A stretch of DNA of 64,000 bases. Origin: a virus. The translations under genes and the position numbers were made by a program. The notes under the pieces were generated by a model. The model did no database searches and had not been told where the DNA came from. It saw only the letters and a program-made list of their open reading frames with translations. The stretch is from positions 51,950-115,949 of the IMG/VR virus record IMGVR_UViG_3300015371_000004; one strand, written 5' to 3'. Positions 22,294 to 29,176 of the stretch are shown piece after piece (the stretch's first letter is position 1; each line of letters begins with the position of its first letter).

Positions 22294-23378
22294 GTCTCCA
22301 GCGTCTTCTTCCGGGCCTTGAGCCGGAAGCTCTTCCAGAGCCGCTTGTTGTGGATGACGAGCGCCGGGCCGCGCGCCGAGGCCACCAGCCGCGGCTCCCC
22401 CAGCTTGTTCGTGTCCCAGAGCCGGAACTCCGTGAAGAGCCCCCGGCGGACCACCCGCGGGACCACCTGCGAGACACCCCGATGAGCCTCCCGGATGTAG
22501 GGGTGCGGCGTGTAGCGCCCCTGCCGTGGGCCCGGCTTGAGCGCCCCCTGATCGGACAACCGGAGCGCCAGTTCCACCGAATTCGTCGCGTAGTCGGCGA
22601 TCACCCGGTAGCCCTTCTTCCGGAACCCTTCGAGCTTGTCCGTCAGCTTGTCGATGCTGCTGTCGCCCACGCCATCGAGCACGATGTCCTGCCCGTTGCT
22701 GAGCGCCTTCATGATCACCTTGAACGTGATGTCGCTGCTCTCCTCATGGCTGAGCGTCGAGGCCCGGTGGTCCCCGCCCAAGACCATCGCCTGATACTCC
22801 GGGATCCGCGCTTTGACCGCGTCCGGGTTGGCGTAGACCGCGAGGCCCGTCGGCGGGAACTTCACCAGCCCGGTATTGACCATGGTCGACTTGCCACTGG
22901 CCGGGCCGCCGCCCGTCATGTAGACCGTCTGGTTGGTGCTCTTCGGGATGCCGCGTGTCAGCTCGTCCACAATCCGGTCGTGGAGCTTCAGTCGCTCAGC
23001 CGTATAGACTCCGTCCTTCGAGTATATCTGCTTGGTGTCCGGCGGCAGCGCCTCGAAGTCCTCGCAGATCCCGGTGCCCTTCGGCGCGAACCGGCCGCCG
23101 ATGCCCGAGCCTGCGGGCTCATGGCAGCGGTTGAATTCCTGAAGACGCCGGGTCCAGTCCCGCCTCCGGCTGAGCAGGAAGTCAGCCCAGCTGACGTTTC
23201 CCGTCCGGCGTTTCCACTGCTGGAAATGGCTCTGCAGGACCTTGAGGACGCCAACCGCCGTGCCGCTGTCCGCCGGTCTTCCCCGATGGGAAGCGAAGCG
23301 GCCAAGCCGGTCGTGGTAGTGGTTGTACTCCCGGGTCCGCGGCAGCTCGGGCTCGGAATTCGAGGCGGGAACAATCAC
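22287..23378 (-). CDS. second zeta-toxin-like kinase with two GRFA-type tags
   Basis: A 363-residue protein. P-loop GGGPASGKST is at about 156-165, followed by NPDAVKARIPEY (about 184-195) and LSHEESSD, as in zeta toxins. Two short tags precede the kinase: YNHYHDRLGRFASHRG (about 19-33) and FNRCHEPAGSGIGGRFAP (about 82-99), the same class as in the terminase-side proteins at 1047, 2167 and 3248. Shares the YTAERLKLHDRI helix with the kinase at 1047. No antitoxin gene is apparent. Confidence 0.7.
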   Translation of the reverse strand: MIVPASNSEPELPRTREYNHYHDRLGRFASHRGRPADSGTAVGVLKVLQSHFQQWKRRTGNVSWADFLLSRRRDWTRRLQEFNRCHEPAGSGIGGRFAPKGTGICEDFEALPPDTKQIYSKDGVYTAERLKLHDRIVDELTRGIPKSTNQTVYMTGGGPASGKSTMVNTGLVKFPPTGLAVYANPDAVKARIPEYQAMVLGGDHRASTLSHEESSDITFKVIMKALSNGQDIVLDGVGDSSIDKLTDKLEGFRKKGYRVIADYATNSVELALRLSDQGALKPGPRQGRYTPHPYIREAHRGVSQVVPRVVRRGLFTEFRLWDTNKLGEPRLVASARGPALVIHNKRLWKSFRLKARKKTLETG

Positions 23379-23656
23379 ACTAAAGGCGGGCGCACAAGCT
23401 CAGGGGGCGCTTTGGCCAGCATCCGCTCGGCTTCCTTGTGCTTCGACCATCCGACGTGCCCGCAGTCCTTGCAGCGGTACTCCACAAACTTTGACCCGAT
23501 CCGCGATCCTCCGCGCCCGTCCCTTCGCGGGCGCCAGCGCCCCGTGGCTTCGAGGTTCATGCCTCTCGTCGTTCCCATAAAGGCGCGCCGCCACGTCCGG
23601 CACTTCGCGCAGACGAAGTAGTACGGCTGGCCCGTTCCACCATTCGTCCCGGGCAT
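23375..23656 (-). CDS. zinc-ribbon protein
   Basis: A 93-residue protein from the ATG at 23656 (ATGA overlap). Two CxxC knuckles (YFVCAKCRT and YRCKDCGHVG) 45 residues apart make one zinc ribbon. The spacer is Arg/Gly-rich and could bind nucleic acid. Its end overlaps the start of the second zeta-like kinase. Confidence 0.6.
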   Translation of the reverse strand: MPGTNGGTGQPYYFVCAKCRTWRRAFMGTTRGMNLEATGRWRPRRDGRGGSRIGSKFVEYRCKDCGHVGWSKHKEAERMLAKAPPELVRPPLV

Positions 23657-23889
23657 CAGTCCGCCTTGAAGTCGAAGTAGACCCGCGGGCTGTGTTTGAA
23701 GACCAGCGTCCCCCGGACTCCATCGGCCCGCCGCCTCACCACCACGTAAGGCGCCAGAAAACCGATGACCTCGAAGTCCCGGGTCAGCTCGTCGGTTGTC
23801 CACGTCTGGCCCGTCGGCACGAATGCCGGGTCGTTGATTTCAGGGACCAACGCGCGGCGCGCGCCTTCCGTCGGATCATCGGTCTGCAT
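23656..23889 (-). CDS. 77-residue hypothetical protein
   Basis: Product with a WTTDELTRDFEVIGFLAPYV core followed by a beta-hairpin (VVRRRADGVRGTLVFKHSPR). Tight overlaps on both sides. It resembles small phage proteins of unknown function. Confidence 0.55.
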   Translation of the reverse strand: MQTDDPTEGARRALVPEINDPAFVPTGQTWTTDELTRDFEVIGFLAPYVVVRRRADGVRGTLVFKHSPRVYFDFKAD

Positions 23890-24142
23890 TGGCTCCTCCC
23901 ATCGCTACCCGTTTCTGAGCCCACACCAAGTGCTTCCGCAAGGACGCGTGCAGGTCCTTGCGATACGTCTTGGCCGAATAGAGCCCCGCGCGCACGGCCG
24001 CCTCCCCAAGCGCTTCGAGCCGGGGCAGCAGCTCGTGCGGCACCGTCGCGGGCCACGCTGGGATCCCCGTCCACAGCGCCGTGTTCTCGGCCAGCCATGA
24101 GACCTTGTCTTCGATCGTCGTCCGGCTAGGCCCTCGCGCCAC
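23876..24142 (-). CDS. 88-residue hypothetical protein
   Basis: A helical protein (IEDKVSWLAENTALWTGIPA ... KTYRKDLHASLRKHLVW). It overlaps both neighbours by 14-17 bases. No family recognised. Confidence 0.5.
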   Translation of the reverse strand: MARGPSRTTIEDKVSWLAENTALWTGIPAWPATVPHELLPRLEALGEAAVRAGLYSAKTYRKDLHASLRKHLVWAQKRVAMGGANADR

Positions 24143-24461
24143 GCGCCGCCTCCTCTGCCAGAACTCGATCGCGTGCTTCCAACCCGGACATCCGGATCAG
24201 CTTCGCGATGATGATCTCCCATGCCCGGATGGCCGCGAACTTCGTCGGGTAGATCGGCGCGCCCTTGAGCAGCGGGTTGTCGACCGTCCAGCCCCGGCCC
24301 AGCCTGCGAACCGGGTAGCTGGCCGACCCGAACCGGCTGTTGTGCGTGAGCACCATCCGCTCGTCCTCCGTCAGGCGCGCGCCGTTTTCGTAGGCCTCTT
24401 CAGCGAGGGCGTCGCCAGTCTTGGTGATCTCGTCGTGGTAGTCCCGGCCTTCGTTTTTCAT
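24126..24461 (-). CDS. 111-residue hypothetical protein
   Basis: Starts at the ATG at 24461 overlapping the previous stop (ATGA). A helix-rich N-terminus (LAEEAYENGARLTEDERMVL) is followed by a small beta region (FGSASYPVRRLGRGWTVDN) and a final amphipathic helix. No family recognised. Confidence 0.5.
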   Translation of the reverse strand: MKNEGRDYHDEITKTGDALAEEAYENGARLTEDERMVLTHNSRFGSASYPVRRLGRGWTVDNPLLKGAPIYPTKFAAIRAWEIIIAKLIRMSGLEARDRVLAEEAARGARA

Positions 24462-24661
24462 GTCAGATCCTTGCCGCAATAGCGGGTGAGATACAGGCGT
24501 TGAAGTACGTGCGTGGGCGCGTTAGTGTCGAACTTGACGTGGGCGACCCGCAGGCGGCGCTTCAGCCAGAGCCGTCGCGGAATCTGAGCAGCCTCCGGCA
24601 GTCGAGGCCCGCGCCCATAGAACATCTGGTCAAGCGCTCCCGCTCGACTGACGGTTCTCAT
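24458..24661 (-). CDS. 67-residue basic hypothetical protein
   Basis: Starts at the ATG at 24661 (ATGA). Arg/Lys-rich (IPRRLWLKRRLRVAHVKFD) with aromatic residues, possibly nucleic-acid binding. Function unknown. Confidence 0.45.
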   Translation of the reverse strand: MRTVSRAGALDQMFYGRGPRLPEAAQIPRRLWLKRRLRVAHVKFDTNAPTHVLQRLYLTRYCGKDLT

Positions 24662-24897
24662 CGGATCCTCCGACCCTTCGTGGAATGCGGCCCGGCAAAC
24701 CGGGCAAAGATGACGTCGTAATTGGCGTCCCGGACGACCACGGTGGCTGACCGACCCCGGCGCCATGTGCGGGCGGCGGCGTTGATGGCCAGCTGACGCG
24801 CGGAGGCCGGAGGATCTTCCCGGTCGCCAAACTCGGCGGCGCCCAAGAACTCACCCCGGCTGCCGGTGCGTTCAACGAGAAAGGTTTCTGACGTCAT
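24658..24897 (-). CDS. 79-residue hypothetical protein
   Basis: Starts at the ATG at 24897 (ATGA). Alpha/beta pattern with RSATVVVRDANYDVIFARFA. Function unknown. Confidence 0.45.
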   Translation of the reverse strand: MTSETFLVERTGSRGEFLGAAEFGDREDPPASARQLAINAAARTWRRGRSATVVVRDANYDVIFARFAGPHSTKGRRIR

Positions 24898-25142
24898 GAC
24901 GCCCTCACAGGGATCACCGCGGTCGCCGCGCCTGTCCGCCATGCGCGCCCGCTCGCGCGGCTGTCGATCACGAGCCGGTACCACCCGGCCTTACTCGTTT
25001 TGACGTTGAGGACGTTGGACTTCGGGAACCGAAAGCGCTCACCAATCACCAGCGCCGAGAAGGGGACCGCTTCGGGCCCACCAAGCACCTTCGCCCACGC
25101 CATCCGATTGCCCTCTCTCAAGTGCCGATCGAGATTCGTCAT
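24894..25142 (-). CDS. 82-residue hypothetical protein
   Basis: Contains FSALVIGERFRFPKSNVLNV and a WYRLVIDSRASGRAWR segment, a pattern seen in small phage barrel proteins with a VGxRFxFP motif. The start overlaps the previous stop. Function unknown. Confidence 0.5.
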   Translation of the reverse strand: MTNLDRHLREGNRMAWAKVLGGPEAVPFSALVIGERFRFPKSNVLNVKTSKAGWYRLVIDSRASGRAWRTGAATAVIPVRAS

Positions 25143-25345
25143 GAGTCCCTCCCGAGAAGGTTCAGCGCCTCGCGCGCCGCGGCTCGTGCCGCCACCGTCA
25201 GCGTCATGCCGGACCGACGCAGGGTCCCCGGGGACACCCGGTACGGCCGCGCGCGGTACGCCGTCAGCAGCCGCTTGAAGCTCAGGGCCGCGTTGCGCAC
25301 CTCAGTGGCTTTCCACCCCATCTTCAGGCTCGTTGGAAGGGACAT
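25139..25345 (-). CDS. 68-residue basic helical protein
   Basis: Starts at the ATG at 25345 with GGTAGGAGG before it, and is the first gene behind ECF promoter D. Basic, helical, perhaps a small DNA-binding protein (WKATEVRNAALSFKRLLTAY). Function unknown. Confidence 0.5.
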   Translation of the reverse strand: MSLPTSLKMGWKATEVRNAALSFKRLLTAYRARPYRVSPGTLRRSGMTLTVAARAAAREALNLLGRDS

Positions 25346-25366
25346 CCTCAAACCTCCTACCACTTA

Positions 25367-25396
25367 TTTAGACGTAAGGTAGGGTCAAAAGGTTCC
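25367..25396 (-). promoter_or_regulatory. ECF-type promoter D
   Basis: Read leftward: GGAAC (25396-25392), 17 bases, CGTCTAAA (25374-25367), then AATAAGTGGTAGGAGG and the ATG at 25345. The operator palindrome abuts the upstream edge. Confidence 0.78.
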
Positions 25397-25412
25397 ATTA
25401 CAGAACTGTAAT
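25397..25412. promoter_or_regulatory. operator palindrome ATTACAG-AA-CTGTAAT
   Basis: Perfect palindrome arms next to the -35 block of promoter D and directly next to the stop of the leftward gene upstream (25413). Same sequence class as at 22076 and 27346. Confidence 0.68.
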
Positions 25413-25601
25413 CTACTCCCCCTTCGGGCGCCGGAGCAGCTCGTCGACCTCCCGCTTGCTGACGTGCACCCGCCCGGGCGCCACCCCCTCGATCTGGACC
25501 TCGACCGCGCCCGCCTTCCGGGACACGACCTCGGCCGGGTACCACGACTCGGCAAACCGGACCTCGACCTTGTCGCCCCTCTTGAGTTTCAACCTCGACA
25601 T
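25413..25601 (-). CDS. 62-residue SH3-like protein
   Basis: The product (LKLKRGDKVEVRFAESWYPA, then EVVSRKAGAVEVQIEG) is a small five-strand barrel of the KOW/SH3/Tudor type. It lies one base pair from the operator palindrome of promoter D. Function unknown. Confidence 0.55.
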   Translation of the reverse strand: MSRLKLKRGDKVEVRFAESWYPAEVVSRKAGAVEVQIEGVAPGRVHVSKREVDELLRRPKGE

Positions 25602-25603
25602 CG

Positions 25604-25807
25604 TCAGATCCTCGGCCAGCAGTGATGACTGATGGATTCGGCCAAGAGGGCGGCCACCTGCTCGGCCGTGTGTGACCGCGACCCCGGCATGTTGATCCGG
25701 ATCTTCCGGCCCGCCATCACGAGCGAGGCGTCGTAGCCTTTCTGCCGGTTCCCGTCGATCACGATCTGGACGTTGTAGACCTCAATCGGGTCCATCGGCT
25801 TTTCCAC
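25604..25807 (-). CDS. 67-residue hypothetical protein
   Basis: Starts at the GTG at 25807 with GAGGAG upstream (a GTG at 25822 is possible). Beta-hairpin with an EVYNVQIVIDGNRQKGYDAS and HTAEQVAALLAESI helix. Function unknown. Confidence 0.5.
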   Translation of the reverse strand: MEKPMDPIEVYNVQIVIDGNRQKGYDASLVMAGRKIRINMPGSRSHTAEQVAALLAESISHHCWPRI

Positions 25808-25818
25808 GGCGCTCCTCC

Positions 25819-26223
25819 TCACGCGGCCACCTCCGAATTCGTGAAGGTGAGGACGTTCGCCTTCAGCTCCTCGTAGATCGGCCGCTCGCGCACGGTCGCC
25901 ACGATCTTGGCCAGCGTCTTCGCGTTGAAGGCCTTGGCCTCGTCCAAGAACGCCTTCTTACCGCTCTGCCCCATCGTGAAGCGCTCCGAGAAGAAGTGCT
26001 CGCCCCGGCTCAGCTCGACCTTCGTCACGTGCAGGTAATACCCGCGCCGGTCGGTCTGGTAGGTGAAGTAGTTGATCCCGCCCTTGCTGTAGGCCACTGA
26101 GACCTTCAGGTAGGGCTCGAAGACGTCGAGGGCGGACGGCTCGGACGGCGGACCCGCGAGCGCGATCAGCTCGATCGGGACCTCCTGCTTGCGGACTTTC
26201 AGATCGGACACGGTAAACGGCAT
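25819..26223 (-). CDS. hypothetical protein with RRGYYLHV block
   Basis: A 134-residue protein from the ATG at 26223 behind AGGAGGAG. It has a middle segment GGINYFTYQTDRRGYYLHVT and a helical C-terminus with many Lys/Ala. The RGYYLxV pattern is shared with the protein at 19057. Function unknown. Confidence 0.55.
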   Translation of the reverse strand: MPFTVSDLKVRKQEVPIELIALAGPPSEPSALDVFEPYLKVSVAYSKGGINYFTYQTDRRGYYLHVTKVELSRGEHFFSERFTMGQSGKKAFLDEAKAFNAKTLAKIVATVRERPIYEELKANVLTFTNSEVAA

Positions 26224-26363
26224 GGTCTCCTCCTCTTAGGCTTGCAGTGTAGGCACGTCACCTTCTCGGCCTTGTCCGTGTGGACCACGTCGAAGCTCTT
26301 CCGACCACACGCCGTCCGATACGGGTGACGCCGCGACAGTCGATGAACGCGGGGCTCTCTCAC
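26199..26363 (-). CDS. 54-residue zinc-finger-like basic protein
   Basis: GTG start at 26363 overlapping the previous stop (GTGA). The pattern HPYRTACGRKSFDVVHTDKA, then EKVTCLHCKPK, has cysteines placed as in the small HxxxxTxCGxx...VTCxxC proteins of many phages of high-GC bacteria. The end overlaps the next gene by 25 bases. Confidence 0.55.
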   Translation of the reverse strand: MREPRVHRLSRRHPYRTACGRKSFDVVHTDKAEKVTCLHCKPKRRRPCRLPCPI

Positions 26364-26692
26364 ACGGTCTCCTCTCCGATTGCCTTGGCCAGCTCAGCCA
26401 AGGCCAGCTCGGCATACGTGTCCGCCTCAGTCGCCTCCCGGCGGGCCTTATCGGCTCGATCCTGCTCGTCCGCCGCCAGCCGTCGAAGCGCCTGCCACGC
26501 CGTCGTCGACCAGAGCTTTATCTGGTAGGCGTCCCAGCGCGTCCTATCGTCGAGGGTCACGAGATGCTTGCCGATGCCCTTGACCGTCCGCGCCGAGACT
26601 TCCACGGCCGAGGGATCGCCGTGAAATCGGGGCACTCGATGCGCCCGGTAGAGGGTCTGACCTTTCACGACGTCCAAGGCTGGAGCCATCAC
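26360..26692 (-). CDS. 110-residue hypothetical protein
   Basis: Starts at the ATG at 26692 (ATGA). N-terminal beta part (GQTLYRAHRVPRFHGD, VKGIGKHLVTLDDRTRW) and a C-terminal charged helix (AADEQDRADKARREATEADT). Function unknown. Confidence 0.5.
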   Translation of the reverse strand: MMAPALDVVKGQTLYRAHRVPRFHGDPSAVEVSARTVKGIGKHLVTLDDRTRWDAYQIKLWSTTAWQALRRLAADEQDRADKARREATEADTYAELALAELAKAIGEETV

Positions 26693-26868
26693 GCGGCCTC
26701 CTTGAATTCCACGGTTGCCCGGCTCAAGACCTTCGGGCCCGACCAGCTCACGAGGGTCGTCGCGGTCGGCGCCGTCCGATACCAGCGCCGGAGCAGCCGG
26801 AGCGCCGCGGGCCAGCCCTTCAGCGTCGTGCGCCGCCAGCGACCTCGAATCACTTTGACCGGAGTCAT
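26689..26868 (-). CDS. 59-residue basic hypothetical protein
   Basis: Starts at the ATG at 26868 (ATGA). Basic with tryptophans (KVIRGRWRRTTLKGWPAALR). Function unknown. Confidence 0.45.
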   Translation of the reverse strand: MTPVKVIRGRWRRTTLKGWPAALRLLRRWYRTAPTATTLVSWSGPKVLSRATVEFKEAA

Positions 26869-27143
26869 GACGCCCTCCATCGGTCGAGCGCCCGATCGCG
26901 CGCAGGCGACGGCGGGAGATCGGCGAACGGGGCCACACTCGACGCCACCGCCCGGCGGGCCGTGGCCAGCGCCAAGGCCGCCCGCGTCTTGTCCTCAAAC
27001 GTGTCGGTCGAGACCCGGAGACTCGCGTCCGGGACCCGCGTCAGAATCGACTTGGCCGTCAAGAAGACTTCCTCGATCGAGCCGAGAAAGTAGGCCAGCC
27101 GGGAGCCGTCTGGATTCGTCATGTAGAGCCGGTATCGCGTCAT
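26865..27143 (-). CDS. 92-residue hypothetical protein
   Basis: Starts at the ATG at 27143 with GAGGAGGAATGCA before it. Begins YRLYMTNPDGSRLAYFLG with a helix-rich remainder. Function unknown. Confidence 0.5.
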   Translation of the reverse strand: MTRYRLYMTNPDGSRLAYFLGSIEEVFLTAKSILTRVPDASLRVSTDTFEDKTRAALALATARRAVASSVAPFADLPPSPARDRALDRWRAS

Positions 27144-27154
27144 TGCATTCCTCC

Positions 27155-27292
27155 TCATGTCAGCCTCCACGCCACCCGCGCCAGCGTCAGCGACGGCCGG
27201 AACAGCGGGTTTCTCAGCACCAGCCCCGTCAAATAGGCCAGCCGAAAGACCGCCACCGCCAGCTCGTCCGCCCAAAACAGAAGCGCCGCCAT
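27155..27292 (-). CDS. 45-residue membrane protein
   Basis: Starts at the ATG at 27292 behind AGGGAGG, the first gene after ECF promoter E. One hydrophobic segment (LLFWADELAVAVFRLAYLTG) and a second shorter one suggest a small membrane-associated peptide. Function unknown. Confidence 0.5.
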   Translation of the reverse strand: MAALLFWADELAVAVFRLAYLTGLVLRNPLFRPSLTLARVAWRLT

Positions 27293-27314
27293 TGCCCCAA
27301 CCTCCCTACACCTA

Positions 27315-27344
27315 TTTAGACGTGTGGAAGGGGCAAAAGGTTCC
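27315..27344 (-). promoter_or_regulatory. ECF-type promoter E
   Basis: Read leftward: GGAAC (27344-27340), 17 bases, CGTCTAAA (27322-27315), then ATAGGTGTAGGGAGG and the ATG at 27292. Its -35 flank GGAACCTTTTG is identical to promoter D. Confidence 0.78.
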
Positions 27345-27345
27345 A

Positions 27346-27361
27346 ATTACAGAAGTGTAAG
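27346..27361. promoter_or_regulatory. operator palindrome, one-mismatch copy
   Basis: On the plus strand ATTACAG-AA-GTGTAAG lies one base from the -35 block of promoter E, with arms differing by one base and the outermost base from the perfect copies at 22076 and 25397. Confidence 0.55.
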
Positions 27362-27362
27362 G

Positions 27363-27540
27363 CTAGGGCAGCCGCCCTACGTCGATGGAGCCGATGAGCC
27401 AGAGGAGGAAGAGCGCGACGGCTGCGGCGGCGACTTCAACGCTCGCGTCCGATCGGAAGGCGCGGCCCGGGTCGTCGGCCTCGGGCGGGGGTGTCGGGCG
27501 GCTGGTCGCTCAGGTCGTCACTCCAGATCAACCGGCTCAT
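27363..27540 (-). pseudogene. small membrane protein gene split by a +1 shift at a C-run
   Basis: The ATG at 27540 (ATGA overlap with the previous stop) opens a frame starting MSRLIWSDDLSDQPPDTP. The 0-frame then becomes Arg-rich and stops after 34 residues. After a five-C run (plus strand GGGGG at 27487-27491), the +1 frame reads PPPEADDPGRAFRSDASVEV and AAAAVALFLLWLIGSIDVG to TAG at 27363. That gives a coherent 58-residue protein with an acidic linker and one membrane segment. The length (178 bases) is one more than a multiple of three. It is either a sequencing error, a true frameshift mutation, or programmed frameshifting. Confidence 0.5.
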
Positions 27541-27737
27541 GTGTCCTCCTTGGCAATCGCGTCGAGCGCCTTCGCGCGCTCGGCAGGAAACGCCCCAATC
27601 GCCCGGGCCAAGGCGTCGCGCATCGGCGGGACCAGCACGGCCATGTAGCAGGCCGCCAGCTCGGCATCCGTATGCAGGGCCAGCGGCGCCCCGCAGATTT
27701 TGCAGCCGCGCGTGCCGCTGGCGTAGACAGCGCTCAT
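27537..27737 (-). CDS. 66-residue CxxC protein
   Basis: Starts at the ATG at 27737 sharing one base with the preceding TGA (TGATG). Contains TRGCKICGAPLALHTDAELA and a later C, then a helical part. A half zinc-ribbon type protein. Function unknown. Confidence 0.5.
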   Translation of the reverse strand: MSAVYASGTRGCKICGAPLALHTDAELAACYMAVLVPPMRDALARAIGAFPAERAKALDAIAKEDT

Positions 27738-28156
27738 CAGGTCGGCCGCCACTCGCCGGGGTGCAGCGCGTAGTAGGGCTGATTGTAGAGGTAGCGCGTC
27801 ATCGGCGCCGGGCCCGACTCGCCCACGCACGAGAGCCACCACCAGCCGTCTTGGAGCGGCCCGCCGACCTCGGAGAGAAACCGGCCCGCCCACCCGTAGA
27901 CGTGGACCTTCTCAGCCTCGTCGTGGAAGACCGTCTCCCCCGGATAGCATTCCCGGGCCAGCGCGACCAAGCCGCGCTTGACCGCCCAGTAGCTCGGCTC
28001 GGCAATCGGGATCCGCAGGCCCGCGGCGTCGGGCGTCTTGGGCACCCGCACCAAGAGGGCCTGCACCTTCTGGTGCAGGATGTCGCGCCGGATCGCGTCC
28101 TCCATCACGTCCCACCGGGACCCGTCTTCGGCTTCGAAGATCGTCAGCTGTTTCAT
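27737..28156 (-). CDS. 139-residue hypothetical protein
   Basis: Alpha/beta protein with WDVMEDAIRRDILHQKVQAL and VYGWAGRFLSEVGG blocks and several tryptophans (GWWWLSCVGE). Starts overlapping the next gene (ATGA). Function unknown. Confidence 0.5.
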   Translation of the reverse strand: MKQLTIFEAEDGSRWDVMEDAIRRDILHQKVQALLVRVPKTPDAAGLRIPIAEPSYWAVKRGLVALARECYPGETVFHDEAEKVHVYGWAGRFLSEVGGPLQDGWWWLSCVGESGPAPMTRYLYNQPYYALHPGEWRPT

Positions 28157-28782
28157 TTTCGCCTCCGCGCCGCCTTGGTCGGTGGTTTGGTCGCGTAGTC
28201 CGACAGGGTCTTCTTCCGGAACGCCTTCGCTTTCTTCGCGAGATTCCCGGCCGCGACCAGCTGCCGCCAGTGCGCCTCGACCTCCGGATGGGCATGGGTC
28301 TTCTCGGCCAAGAGCTTCTCGGCCTGCTCACCCAGCCACGGCTGCCATCCGAGGATCGCCTCCCGCAGCCGCTGCTGGAGGTTGAACTGGGGGTAGAGCG
28401 CATCCTCCCCCTTGAGGAGGATGAAGGGCCCCTTGATGCCCCGCGTCCGCCGGATGACGTCGAAGTCGGCGCAGCTGGCCTGAAACCCGGTCATGCCCAG
28501 CGTCCCGCAGACGTAGTTGAACGTCGCCGTCGCCGAGAGACTCGCCGCGTAGACGCACGTCCCATAGGTATGCGCCCCAGTCACCAGCCCCCGGATGTAG
28601 TCGCCCAGCTCGGCCTCGGTCTTCGGCCACGGCGCCGCCGCGTCCCGCATGGCCGCTTCGACGTGACCGGCCGCCTTGGCCTCCCGTTCGGCCTTCCGCT
28701 CGTCCTTCTGCAGCTGAGTCCTGATTTGCGTCTTGGCCGACGCCCCCCAGCTCTTTCGCTTCTTCTGTGCCTTCCGCCTCAT
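28153..28782 (-). CDS. conserved phage hypothetical protein
   Basis: A 209-residue protein with basic N- and C-termini. Central block: THAYGTC-like YGTCVYAASLSATATFNYVC, then GFQASCADFDVIRRTRGIKG and FILLKGEDALYPQ. The block resembles an uncharacterised phage family with this ASCADxDxIRRTRxxKGPFxLxxGEDxLYPQ pattern. Function unknown. Confidence 0.6.
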   Translation of the reverse strand: MRRKAQKKRKSWGASAKTQIRTQLQKDERKAEREAKAAGHVEAAMRDAAAPWPKTEAELGDYIRGLVTGAHTYGTCVYAASLSATATFNYVCGTLGMTGFQASCADFDVIRRTRGIKGPFILLKGEDALYPQFNLQQRLREAILGWQPWLGEQAEKLLAEKTHAHPEVEAHWRQLVAAGNLAKKAKAFRKKTLSDYATKPPTKAARRRK

Positions 28783-29120
28783 CCCTGCCTCCCCGGTGTC
28801 ACCTTCGTCGCCTGCCCGCTCCGGAGCAAGGCTTCCGTGATGTCCCCGTCTTGGACGCAGAGCTGCGCAGCCGTCAGCGTCACCACGTCCGGGACGTCGT
28901 AGACGAGAAACCGCAGCTGCCCCTCCTCAAACAGGAAATCCAGATCCTTGGCCAGCTCCGGGTCGGTCGGCTCCCACGCGCAGACGATGTACTTCGGCAG
29001 CCGCCCGAGGATCCGCTCATAGGCCACCCGGACCGCCTCGGTGAGGGCCTCAGCCGACCCGGCAGGCGCCTGCCCCTCAATCTCTCCGACCGAACACGTC
29101 CAACTGCGCCGATCCGTCAT
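28779..29120 (-). CDS. 113-residue hypothetical protein
   Basis: A protein with a YERILGRLPKYIVCAWEPTD and LFEEGQLRFLVYDVPDVVTL core. Ribosome binding site GGAGGGG is next to the ATG. It is the first gene after the GGGGTAACAC box at 29167. Function unknown. Confidence 0.5.
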   Translation of the reverse strand: MTDRRSWTCSVGEIEGQAPAGSAEALTEAVRVAYERILGRLPKYIVCAWEPTDPELAKDLDFLFEEGQLRFLVYDVPDVVTLTAAQLCVQDGDITEALLRSGQATKVTPGRQG

Positions 29121-29166
29121 GACCCCTCCTGCCCCTCTACCGGCATCACGTCCCCCTTCTGCCAGA

Positions 29167-29176
29167 GTGTTACCCC
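29167..29176 (-). promoter_or_regulatory. GGGGTAACAC promoter-like box
   Basis: GGTTGGGGTAACAC reads leftward, 46 bases before the ATG at 29120. Member of the GGGGTA-NN-AC family with the GGTT prefix seen also at 8379 and 34885. Confidence 0.55.
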
